A model generated the notes under the pieces. That model had not been told where the DNA came from. It did not search any database and was given only the letters and a program-made list of their open reading frames with translations. A stretch of 23,530 nucleotides of DNA from JBMYYR01 sp049609625 (GTDB taxonomy: Bacteria; Bacteroidota; Bacteroidia; Flavobacteriales; CAJXXR01), in the NCBI GenBank assembly GCA_049609625.1, contig JBMYYR010000030.1, forward strand, positions 1 to 23,530. The letters run 5' to 3'. This document shows positions 6,973-14,429 of the stretch, one piece after another (positions within the stretch are counted from its first letter, which is position 1; every line of letters begins with the position of its first letter). A program made the translations under genes and the position numbers.

Positions 6973-6998
6973 TTTTTTAGGTTTGATTTATTCTTTTG

Positions 6999-7006
6999 CA
7001 AAAATA
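6999..7006 (-). promoter_or_regulatory. -7 element for the HMA lipoprotein gene
   Basis: The minus strand reads TATTTTTG, an exact TAnnTTTG match. Transcription would begin near 6993, about 20 nt before the ATG at 6972. No convincing -33 TTG was found at the usual distance, so confidence is moderate. Confidence 0.4.
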
Positions 7007-7096
7007 ATCATTATTTCTTTATTAAAGTATGTTTTGTCAAGCAATGTAACTTTCGATAAATAAGGTTAAAACACAATGATTATTCTCGGTTTTTAT

Positions 7097-7104
7097 TAGC
7101 TTTG
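7097..7104 (+). promoter_or_regulatory. -7 element for sppA
   Basis: TAGCTTTG matches TAnnTTTG exactly and ends 19 bases before the sppA ATG. No clear -33 TTG was seen at the expected distance. Confidence 0.4.
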
Positions 7105-7123
7105 TTGCCTTAAAATCAATTAT

Positions 7124-8887
7124 ATGAAATTTATCAAATACGTTTTTGCCTCTTTAGTAGCTCTTATTTTGTTTATGGGCATTTTCTTTCTATTTTTTGT
7201 AGGATTAATTGGCTCTGCACTGAGTTCGGGCTCTGATGCTGAAGAAAGCAAAGCACTCACAAGCGACTATATTCTAAGTATTGAACTCGATCAAGCCATC
7301 GTCGATTATGCTGAAGAAAACCCGTTTGACGAACTAGGTATTGATATTCCGGAGCTAAACGCCGAATTTCCGATGGGTCTAAATGATGTGTTAAACAGCA
7401 TTGCTTCCGCAAAAGAAGACAAACGTATTAAGGCCATTTATCTTGATATGGGAGCTGTACAGGCTGGGTCGGCTACCTTGAGTGAAATCCGACAAGCTTT
7501 AGAGAATTTTAAAAGTTCAGGTAAAAACGTGTATGCTTACGCACAAGTGTATAGTCAGAAAGCGTATTATTTGGCTTCGGTTGCCGACAAGGTTTTGCTT
7601 CATCCAGAAGGCGATATGGAACTTAAAGGTTTGGCTACACAGTTATTGTTTTTCAAAGATTTTTTAAATCAATTCGGTGTTTCGCCACAGGTTATTCGTC
7701 ACGGAAAATTCAAATCGGCCGTTGAACCTTTCTTGGTAGACCAAATGAGCGAGGCCAATCGCGAACAAACCTCAACGCTGTTAAATTCGATTTGGGCTAG
7801 TTTTGCAAAAGATATTTCAACGTCGAGATCTATATTAGTTGAAGAACTGAACACAATAGTAGACAATTTTGAACTAAAGTCTCCTCAAGACGCAAAACGG
7901 CTTAATTTTGTTGATGAATTGATGTATTTTGATGAATTTGAAAAACTTTTAGAAACAGATTTAGAAGACGAACTCGACTTCATCAGCATAAATAAATACA
8001 AAAAACGCATCCAACCCAACAAGGCCAAAGATAAGGTAGCGGTTGTTTTTGCCGAAGGCGAAATTCGATCTGGAAAAAGCTCCAATGGCGTTATGGGCGA
8101 CGAAACAATCGTGAAAGCCATTCGAGCAGCTAAGAAAAATGAACATGTGAAAGCCGTGGTGTTGAGAGTAAATTCTCCAGGAGGTTCTGCCCTCGCATCC
8201 GATGTCATCTGGAGAGAGCTATCGTTGTTAAAAGAAGAAAAACCACTTGTGGTTTCTATGGGAAATTTGGCAGCCTCGGGCGGCTACTACATCGCCTGTG
8301 TGGGTGACAAAATTTTTGCGCAAAGTAATACAATCACTGGTTCAATAGGTGTTTTTGGTCTGATGTTCGAGGCTCAGAATTTAGTTGAAGATAAGTTGAA
8401 GCTTCATGTAGACGGCTATAAAACTCACCAATTTGCTGACATAGGCACAATGCTACGTCCGTTAAATACCGAAGAACGCGATCTTATTCAAGGTATGGTG
8501 GAACGTGTCTACGGTACATTTATCGGTAACGTGGCCAAAGGACGAGACATGAGCGTAGAAGACGTAGATGCTATTGGTCAAGGTCGAGTTTGGGCTGGAG
8601 CCGATGCCGTTTCGATTGGTCTGGTTGACGAAATAGGTGGACTTAAACAGGCTATTGCCGAGGCAGCCAACCTTGGAAATTTAGACCAATATAGTATTCA
8701 GAACTACCCAAAGCAAGATCTGGGAGGGTTTGACTTTTTGTTTAAGGGAATGTCAACACTTGTTGGTACACAAACGCCAAGTGTGTTGAACCATCCCATG
8801 CTAAAAAAATCCATCCAAAGTATCGAAAACATCACAAAAAATGACAATGTTCAGGCTAGAATGCCTTTTGATTTGTATGTATACTAG
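7124..8887 (+). CDS. sppA: Signal peptide peptidase SppA, 67 kDa type (family S49)
   Basis: This is a membrane-anchored serine protease that degrades signal peptides left after secretion. The 587-aa length is that of the duplicated (67K) form, with two S49 domains in one chain. One N-terminal transmembrane helix (about residues 7-32) anchors it, with the catalytic domains outside the cytoplasm. By comparison with the E. coli enzyme, the catalytic lysine is K197 in GKFKSAVEPF and the nucleophile is S385 in NLAASGGYYIA. The supporting motifs LRVNSPGGSALASD (347-360) and SNTITGSIGVFG follow in the second half. The gene stands alone on the plus strand. It is divergent from the HMA lipoprotein gene and convergent with pabB. 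The assignment is secure; its specific substrates here are unknown. Confidence 0.95.
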   Translation: MKFIKYVFASLVALILFMGIFFLFFVGLIGSALSSGSDAEESKALTSDYILSIELDQAIVDYAEENPFDELGIDIPELNAEFPMGLNDVLNSIASAKEDKRIKAIYLDMGAVQAGSATLSEIRQALENFKSSGKNVYAYAQVYSQKAYYLASVADKVLLHPEGDMELKGLATQLLFFKDFLNQFGVSPQVIRHGKFKSAVEPFLVDQMSEANREQTSTLLNSIWASFAKDISTSRSILVEELNTIVDNFELKSPQDAKRLNFVDELMYFDEFEKLLETDLEDELDFISINKYKKRIQPNKAKDKVAVVFAEGEIRSGKSSNGVMGDETIVKAIRAAKKNEHVKAVVLRVNSPGGSALASDVIWRELSLLKEEKPLVVSMGNLAASGGYYIACVGDKIFAQSNTITGSIGVFGLMFEAQNLVEDKLKLHVDGYKTHQFADIGTMLRPLNTEERDLIQGMVERVYGTFIGNVAKGRDMSVEDVDAIGQGRVWAGADAVSIGLVDEIGGLKQAIAEAANLGNLDQYSIQNYPKQDLGGFDFLFKGMSTLVGTQTPSVLNHPMLKKSIQSIENITKNDNVQARMPFDLYVY

Positions 8888-8972
8888 ATGGGTTGGAAAG
8901 CTAAGATGTTCTCTTACGCATTTATCATTTGCCTAAATTTGGAAACGCTTTTAGTTGTTATTTCCTTGATTA

Positions 8973-9000
8973 TGAGCTGATTGATTTCAGTCAGCTTTTA
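8973..9000 (+). terminator. Possible weak terminator between sppA and pabB
   Basis: An imperfect stem-loop (AGCTGA at 8975-8980, TCAGCT at 8991-8996) is followed by a short T run. It lies in the 157-base gap between the convergent sppA and pabB genes. The stem is short and the T tract poor, so this is tentative. Nothing else was seen in the gap. Confidence 0.3.
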
Positions 9001-9044
9001 AGTTATCTACCTATTGATTGGTTTATTAGATTTAATAACGGCAC

Positions 9045-10298
9045 TTAGTCGTCCATCATCTTACGAATACCTCTTAATTTGTCCAAACATTCTTGATATT
9101 CTTCCTCAGCCTTAGATCGAATGGTAATGGCGCCACCTACAGCAGTATTGGCAAATTGGCGATCAACATCGTAAAATAAGCTTCGAATCAACACGTTAGA
9201 ATCCGAGAAGCCTGGAAAATGAAAGCCCAAAGTACCCGAATATGACCCTCGACTGAACTTCTCTATGTCGTCGGTAAGTTCCATGCAGCGGAATTTCGGA
9301 ATGCCTGTCATAGAGCCCATCGGAAAAGCTTCCAAAAGGGCTTTCCAGAATAAATGATCAGACTTTAATTCACATCTAATTTCAGAACTCATTTGATGAA
9401 CATGTGGATAGCTATTAATTTCACAGAGTTTATCAACCACCACCGAGCCTTTTTTAGCATATTTTGATAAGTCATTTCTAACCAAATCGACTATCATAGT
9501 GTTTTCTGCGCGTTCCTTTAGACTGGTTTTGAGTTCGGTTTTGAGTTCCAAATCTTTGGTTTGATCTTTAGAGCGCGGTCGAGTACCTTTGATGGGCTGA
9601 GAAAAAAGAATGTTGTCTTGTCGACATAAAAACCGTTCAGGGCTTGCCGATAGGATACTATAGTTTTTCCATTTCATCAAAGCTGAAAAAGGTGCTTTTG
9701 AACTTGTATTTAAGTGATGAAATATCGATTCTGGAGAGCTGTCAAGATCCCGAATAACAACTTCTTGACATAAATTGATTTCGTAAATTTCACCAGCTTG
9801 CAAGGCTTTTTGGCAAGATTCAAAGGCTTTAAAATAATCTGATTTAGTGGATTGAAACTCCAGCTTTTGATCAAAAGGTTCTATTTCCAAAGCTTTTGAC
9901 TGTTCCAAACCTTCAATTTGCTTTTCATCTCCAATCAAAAACAGCTGTTTATTTTTTGAAAACAAGACAAAATCAGGCTGCATTTGTCTATAACAATCTA
10001 GTGTATGACTTGCTTTGTTTTTGCTTTTCAGGAGCGGCTCTAAAGTGTTTTTAGCCTCATACGTTAGGTGAAAAAACAAAGGCAAATCAGAGTGATTGAG
10101 CTCTAATTGCTCGGGAATTGTACGACTCGAAAAACTATTTTCGACAGAAGATACACCCAACATCCAATCAAATTGATCTAAACCAAAGCCAGATTTGTAG
10201 CCATTCGAATCGAAAAAACAATAATAATCGAAGGCTTGTGCCCAATGTAAAACTTGAGCTTTCGAGCAATTGAATGCAAGTTTTTTGGCGTTTTTCAC
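9045..10298 (-). CDS. pabB: Aminodeoxychorismate synthase component I (chorismate-binding family)
   Basis: This enzyme converts chorismate to 4-amino-4-deoxychorismate for the para-aminobenzoate branch of folate synthesis. The 417-aa product has the chorismate-binding core in its C-terminal two thirds. Visible motifs are QPIKGTRPR with K237 (the PIKGT lysine typical of PabB rather than TrpE), RAENTMIVDLVRND (263-276), FPMGSMTGIPK (325-335) and SRGSYSGTLGF (349-359). GGAITIRSKAEEEYQECLDK lies near the C-terminus. The start is a GTG at 10298 whose bases overlap the murF TGA stop (GTGA), suggesting translational coupling. The next methionine, around residue 46, would remove part of the conserved N-terminal domain. 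No amidotransferase partner (PabA/TrpG) is in the window. PabB is preferred over anthranilate or isochorismate synthase because of the PIKGT lysine. Confidence 0.9.
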   Translation of the reverse strand: MKNAKKLAFNCSKAQVLHWAQAFDYYCFFDSNGYKSGFGLDQFDWMLGVSSVENSFSSRTIPEQLELNHSDLPLFFHLTYEAKNTLEPLLKSKNKASHTLDCYRQMQPDFVLFSKNKQLFLIGDEKQIEGLEQSKALEIEPFDQKLEFQSTKSDYFKAFESCQKALQAGEIYEINLCQEVVIRDLDSSPESIFHHLNTSSKAPFSALMKWKNYSILSASPERFLCRQDNILFSQPIKGTRPRSKDQTKDLELKTELKTSLKERAENTMIVDLVRNDLSKYAKKGSVVVDKLCEINSYPHVHQMSSEIRCELKSDHLFWKALLEAFPMGSMTGIPKFRCMELTDDIEKFSRGSYSGTLGFHFPGFSDSNVLIRSLFYDVDRQFANTAVGGAITIRSKAEEEYQECLDKLRGIRKMMDD

Positions 10299-11596
10299 AG
10301 CAGAGGAATCAATTGCTCTAGCCCGATACCCCTACTGCCTTTGAGCAAAATGTGTTGGTTTTCAATGACTAATGTCTTCAATTCAGCTTTACAAGTCTCA
10401 ATATCCTTATGCCAACTGCAGTTGTTGTGCGTATATTGATCTTGGAGTTTACAAAAAGCCTCTCCAACAAAAAACACTCTTTTTAGACCATCAAGTTTTT
10501 CAAAAACTTGTTCAACACTCGCTTTATGCTCTTGTTCTTCCTCAGAACCAAGCTCCAGCATATCGCCCAAAATACAGATTTTTGAATCGATGTTGAGGTT
10601 TAGAAAATGGTCTAAAGCAACATACATACTTGTTGGATTTGCATTGTAGGCATCCAAAATCAAGGTGTTTTTTTCTGTTTTTAGAACTTGAGAGCGGTTA
10701 TTTTTGGGCTGGTAAGTTTCAATTGCCGATTTAATATCTTCACTATTAATATCCAAAAAAGAACCTATGGCACAAGCTGCTGCGATATTTTGCGCATTAT
10801 GGCTACCAAATAGTTGTGATGAAATGTGCTGGTTTCCCCAAACGAGTTCCGCATGCAAAGTACCGTCTTTTAGTTGATAAACAAAATTGGCTTTAGCATC
10901 TGTTCCATAACTTTTGCTGTTTGGATACGCATGCGCAAATTCAGCAATCAGCACCTCCGACTGGCAATAGAAAAAAGCTTGGTTTTGTTTTGAAACAAAA
11001 TCAAAGAGCTCTTTTTTTGTTTTTTGGATGTTCCGAACCGAACCAAAACCTTCTAAATGGGCTTTTCCAATGTTAGTAATTAAACCCAAATTCGGCTCAG
11101 CGATTTCGCAAAGCATTTTGATTTCTAAAGGATGGTTTGCACCCATTTCGATGATGGCAAAGTCATGACTAGAATCGATACTCAACAGCGAAAGTGGTAC
11201 GCCGATATGATTATTGAGGTTGCCTTTGGTTGCAAAACAGGTGTATTTTTTTGAAATAACCTGTTGACAAAGTTCTTTGCTTGTCGTTTTGCCGTTTGTT
11301 CCTGTAATGCCCAAAATCGGAATATCAAGCTGTTTTCTATGATGATTAGCTAAGTATTGTAATGTTTTTAGTGTGTCATCAACTAAAAGATAGCGACTCT
11401 CATCAAAATCCATTTCTTTTGGCAATGTACTAACTACAGCATAAGTTGCCCCTTTTTCTAAGGCCTGATTCGCATACTGATTCCCATCAAACTGATCACC
11501 TTTCAAAGCAAAGTAAATCTGATTTTTCTGCAGATGCCTTGTATCTGTACAAACACCTTCCGAAGCTAAATAGTACGTATATAACTTGTTAATCAT
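10295..11596 (-). CDS. murF: UDP-N-acetylmuramoyl-tripeptide--D-alanyl-D-alanine ligase
   Basis: This enzyme adds D-Ala-D-Ala to UDP-MurNAc-tripeptide, the last cytoplasmic step of peptidoglycan precursor synthesis, using ATP. The Mur-ligase P-loop GITGTNGKTTSKEL is at about residues 96-109 from the ATG at 11596. It is preceded by an N-terminal domain with the CTDTR motif and followed by NNHIGVPLSLL, IIEMGANHPLEI and the C-terminal LDAYNANPTSM block of the family. The frame is open to an earlier ATG at 11632, adding 12 residues. The 11596 start (MINKLYTYYLASEGVCTDTR) fits the usual MurF N-terminus better and leaves room for a leader after the upstream hairpin. It follows gldJ on the same strand but is separated from it by a 20-bp perfect hairpin. 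Downstream it shares a GTGA overlap with pabB. Confidence 0.94.
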   Translation of the reverse strand: MINKLYTYYLASEGVCTDTRHLQKNQIYFALKGDQFDGNQYANQALEKGATYAVVSTLPKEMDFDESRYLLVDDTLKTLQYLANHHRKQLDIPILGITGTNGKTTSKELCQQVISKKYTCFATKGNLNNHIGVPLSLLSIDSSHDFAIIEMGANHPLEIKMLCEIAEPNLGLITNIGKAHLEGFGSVRNIQKTKKELFDFVSKQNQAFFYCQSEVLIAEFAHAYPNSKSYGTDAKANFVYQLKDGTLHAELVWGNQHISSQLFGSHNAQNIAAACAIGSFLDINSEDIKSAIETYQPKNNRSQVLKTEKNTLILDAYNANPTSMYVALDHFLNLNIDSKICILGDMLELGSEEEQEHKASVEQVFEKLDGLKRVFFVGEAFCKLQDQYTHNNCSWHKDIETCKAELKTLVIENQHILLKGSRGIGLEQLIPLL

Positions 11597-11646
11597 TCTG
11601 TTATCGGCTTTCACTAATAGATTTAATCTCATTCATTTAACAACTA

Positions 11647-11693
11647 ATCATAAAAAAACCAGTTTGAGTAAAACAAACTGGTTTTTTTATGAT
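11647..11693 (-). terminator. Very strong hairpin terminator between gldJ and murF
   Basis: A perfect 20-bp inverted repeat (11647-11666 with 11674-11693) contains AACCAGTTTG/CAAACTGGTT, A7/T7 tracts, ATCA/TGAT outer arms and a 7-nt loop. It lies 37 bases past the gldJ stop. It should end the porP/sprF-gldJ transcript and implies a separate promoter for murF, which I could not identify. Confidence 0.9.
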
Positions 11694-11729
11694 AACCTTT
11701 ATTCCAAATACATTTGAAACTCAGTTTTA

Positions 11730-13187
11730 TTATTTATAACGAATACCTTGTGTTCCCATTCTATCAACAACACAACGGAATCCGATGTCAGATGCGGCTT
11801 TGTTTTCGTCTAAGAAACGTCTTTGCGAAGGCATCAACCAATATTGTCTGTCTTTCCAAGATCCACCTTTGTAAACTCTTGCTGAGTTAGTTACTAAGTT
11901 TGCTTCAGGATCGTACATTACAGGTCTTCCATCTTTTGAACCACCTCTTAGGTAGTAGATAGACGATTGTAAATCCCCGTCGTTAGCATTAATAACGTCG
12001 TCTGTTTGAACTTTTGCAATTCGACCTAAAGAATCTACATCAACCAATTGACCTTCTTCGTCTCTGGCAAGTTCTTCGTAAACATTTCCTCGGAATGGCA
12101 TAAAATCATCATAACCTAAGGTTTCTTCACGGTAGACGTCAAGTACCCATTCGTTTACGTTTCCACTCATGTCATATAACCCGAAATCGTTTGGTGGAAA
12201 TGTTTTTACTTCTGTTGTTCTTGATCCTGAGTCATTTAACCATCCGGCAACGCCCATGTTATCGCCATTTCCTCTTTTGAAATTCGCTAAGAAAACACCT
12301 TTCGATCCTTCCGAATTAGATCTTAAATGACGTAAAGAACCAAATTCACCACCACGAGCGAAGTAACGTCCGTTAGTTGTGTTTTCTTCTAATGTCAGAC
12401 CAATATTTCCTAAAGCTGCATATTCCCATTCAGCTTCTGTAGGTAAACGGAAACCAGCTTGAAAAACACCATCAGAACGTGTTGCCTGACGACCTTCTTT
12501 GTTGTCTGGGTTTCTCAAATCGCGGATACCATTATCTTGTTCTCCGATGTATTTTCCTGCTAAATAAGAGTCCGTAGTGAAATTGTCATCATCATATTGA
12601 TCATTATTCCACTTTAGTGCACCAACTGAAATCAATGTAATTTCGTTTACACGATCTGTTCTCCAGTTCGTATAGTCAACCGCTTGCTTCCAGCTCACAC
12701 CAACTACAGGGTAGTAGTTGAATCCTGGATGCTCAAGGTAGTTGTTAATCATGGGCTCGTTGTAACCAAGATCAGACCTCCACACCGTTTGGTCTGGCAT
12801 GGCGTTCCAATAGACTTCCGGATAGCTTTCTCCAAACACACGCTGGAGGTGATAAAGGTATTCACGGTAGTGTAAATTGGTTGTTTCTACTTCATCCATA
12901 AAGAAAGAAGCTACAGAAACACGACGCGGTTGATTGGTGTGATCGTTCATCACATCATCATACACCTGCCCCATAACAAACGAACCACCTTCGATAGGCA
13001 CCATGCCGTTCATAACGAGTTGGGTGGTATTTAGGTTTGAAGAGAATCCTCCATTGACGTCGCTGTTGACAGCCCAGCCTGTTTGAGAATGAACGAGTTT
13101 TGAGCCGCTTCTGCCGTTGCTTCCGCAAGACGATAGAGCAACGAGTGAAGCGATGGATAAGGCTCCAAGAATTATACGGGTTTTCAT
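11730..13187 (-). CDS. gldJ: Gliding motility / T9SS lipoprotein GldJ
   Basis: This outer-membrane lipoprotein has a formylglycine-generating-enzyme-like (SUMF1/FGE-sulfatase) fold. In flavobacteria GldJ is required for gliding and stabilises other Gld and T9SS components. From the ATG at 13187 the product is 485 aa. Residues 1-21 are a lipoprotein signal peptide ending ALSSC (C21). The FGE-like domain starts near residue 60 with PIEGGSFVMG. It continues through PVVGVSWKQAVDYTNW, FRLPTEAEWEYAA, GLYDMSGNVNEWVLDVYR and RGGSW-type repeats to GFRCVVDR at the C-terminus. An in-frame GTG at 13220 would add 11 residues before the signal peptide and is rejected. The choice of GldJ over the related GldK rests on family resemblance and on porU/porV next door. 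It follows a porP/sprF-like gene on the same strand by 54 bases, so the two probably form an operon. Confidence 0.9.
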   Translation of the reverse strand: MKTRIILGALSIASLVALSSCGSNGRSGSKLVHSQTGWAVNSDVNGGFSSNLNTTQLVMNGMVPIEGGSFVMGQVYDDVMNDHTNQPRRVSVASFFMDEVETTNLHYREYLYHLQRVFGESYPEVYWNAMPDQTVWRSDLGYNEPMINNYLEHPGFNYYPVVGVSWKQAVDYTNWRTDRVNEITLISVGALKWNNDQYDDDNFTTDSYLAGKYIGEQDNGIRDLRNPDNKEGRQATRSDGVFQAGFRLPTEAEWEYAALGNIGLTLEENTTNGRYFARGGEFGSLRHLRSNSEGSKGVFLANFKRGNGDNMGVAGWLNDSGSRTTEVKTFPPNDFGLYDMSGNVNEWVLDVYREETLGYDDFMPFRGNVYEELARDEEGQLVDVDSLGRIAKVQTDDVINANDGDLQSSIYYLRGGSKDGRPVMYDPEANLVTNSARVYKGGSWKDRQYWLMPSQRRFLDENKAASDIGFRCVVDRMGTQGIRYK

Positions 13188-13241
13188 TGTATTTTGAGCT
13201 TTTATTGTAGTTGTTTTCACGATAATCGGGGGCTAATATAG

Positions 13242-14273
13242 TTAAAACTTAGGACATGTCATAGGTTCGATACGTTTCTTTGGTTGACGACATGGCAACT
13301 GGAAACGAGCAGATAATTCGAAGGCTCCACCAGTCTCTCCAGACAGGTCAGAAACGGTAATGTCATAAGAAAAACCTAAAGTTGTGTTGTTGATAGTGTA
13401 TCCTGCCACTAAAATAATGGCATCCGAATTTTCTGAGTTTCGTCTATACCAAACACCACCTGAGAGGCTTTTGTCGGTAATAGAAAGACCGAGGTTCAGC
13501 TGGTCGGCAGCACCTTGGTTTTGAAAAATTAGACCGGCAGTCATAAATGGGCCATCGGCGATAATTCCTTTTTTGGCATTTCCTGATATAGAAAAATTCG
13601 CTCCAGCGTGTGCCGTAAACTTCATCGGAAGTTCACTTTGTGGATCGATGATTTGCCCGTTGGTTGTGTTCGATATAAAGAAGGAATCGTCTGGTTTGTT
13701 TAAGTGATGTGCTGCAAAGCCTAAATAAAACTTCTCAGAATATCCCACAGCGCCAAAAGAAAGGTCGAGAAATCCTTTGCTAGACTCAATATTGTCTACT
13801 TCGGCTGAACTAGACAAAAATATCTGCCCATTATTTGGGTCAATTTGATCACCAAAAACGAGTAAATCCTTGTCCAAAGACTTATAATTGAAAGCTAAAT
13901 CGGCACCTGCTAACACATAGTACTTTTTGTTCACTTTCATTTTATAGGAATACATTCCCGAAAGTCTGACCGAATTTAGAAGTCCGTTTCCAGCATTGTC
14001 ATAAACAAGCTGAATACCGTATCCACTATTTAGTTTGGAAAGGTCTTTGTCATAAGAAATGGCGGTGGTCAAAAACTCACCTTTAAGGCGAGGCCATTGA
14101 TCTCGTTGGTTTACATGTATTTTCGGGCAGCCATCTCCACCAGCCAACGCAGGGTTCAAATACATGGGATTTGCATAGAACTGAGAAAACGTTGGGTCTT
14201 GTGCAAAAGCTTCTTGTGAAAGAAAGCCAGCAAAAACAAAGGAAAAGGCAAGAAGTATGTTTTGTCTACTCAT
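13242..14273 (-). CDS. PorP/SprF family T9SS outer-membrane protein
   Basis: A 343-aa protein from the ATG at 14273, with a signal peptide (MSRQNILLAF start, cleavage after AFAQ near residue 25). The family signature follows directly: DPTFSQFYANPMYLNPALAG. The rest alternates polar and aromatic strands ending with ELSARFQLPC, as expected of an outer-membrane beta-barrel. PorP/SprF proteins work with the type IX secretion system. SprF-type members are usually encoded next to a large secreted adhesin with a type B C-terminal domain and help export it. No such adhesin is present here; the neighbours are gldJ and, divergently, porU. An in-frame GTG at 14276 adds one residue and is ignored. A near-match -7 element (TATACTTG, minus strand, 14308-14301) lies just upstream. 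The family is secure; which paralogue it is remains open. Confidence 0.9.
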   Translation of the reverse strand: MSRQNILLAFSFVFAGFLSQEAFAQDPTFSQFYANPMYLNPALAGGDGCPKIHVNQRDQWPRLKGEFLTTAISYDKDLSKLNSGYGIQLVYDNAGNGLLNSVRLSGMYSYKMKVNKKYYVLAGADLAFNYKSLDKDLLVFGDQIDPNNGQIFLSSSAEVDNIESSKGFLDLSFGAVGYSEKFYLGFAAHHLNKPDDSFFISNTTNGQIIDPQSELPMKFTAHAGANFSISGNAKKGIIADGPFMTAGLIFQNQGAADQLNLGLSITDKSLSGGVWYRRNSENSDAIILVAGYTINNTTLGFSYDITVSDLSGETGGAFELSARFQLPCRQPKKRIEPMTCPKF

Positions 14274-14429
14274 CACTTTTGGTTGTAATTTTTCAATTCA
14301 CAAGTATACAATTATTTTTTAATTTTGAACCCCTTTAGCGCAATTTTATCAAATTTTGTGAGTTAATAGGCTATATATTCGACTAAATATTGATAATATT
14401 TGCATGTTTTACTTTTAGTTTCAAAACCT

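Noticed and set aside
6224..7063. Several plus-strand ORFs antisense to the HMA lipoprotein gene, some with hydrophobic stretches
   Set aside because: Reverse-complemented lysine, alanine and threonine codons give F/L/V/S-rich frames that mimic membrane segments. The minus-strand frame has a signal peptide, domain motifs, a promoter element and a terminator.
13188..13220. Longer GldJ start at GTG 13220
   Set aside because: It would place 11 polar residues before an otherwise normal lipoprotein signal peptide. The ATG at 13187 begins the signal peptide directly.
14400..14429. TTG start for PorU and an associated AATATTTG promoter call
   Set aside because: The ATG at 14430 gives a clean signal peptide. 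The -7-like octamer misses the first consensus base and lacks a spaced -33 box, so I did not annotate it as a promoter.
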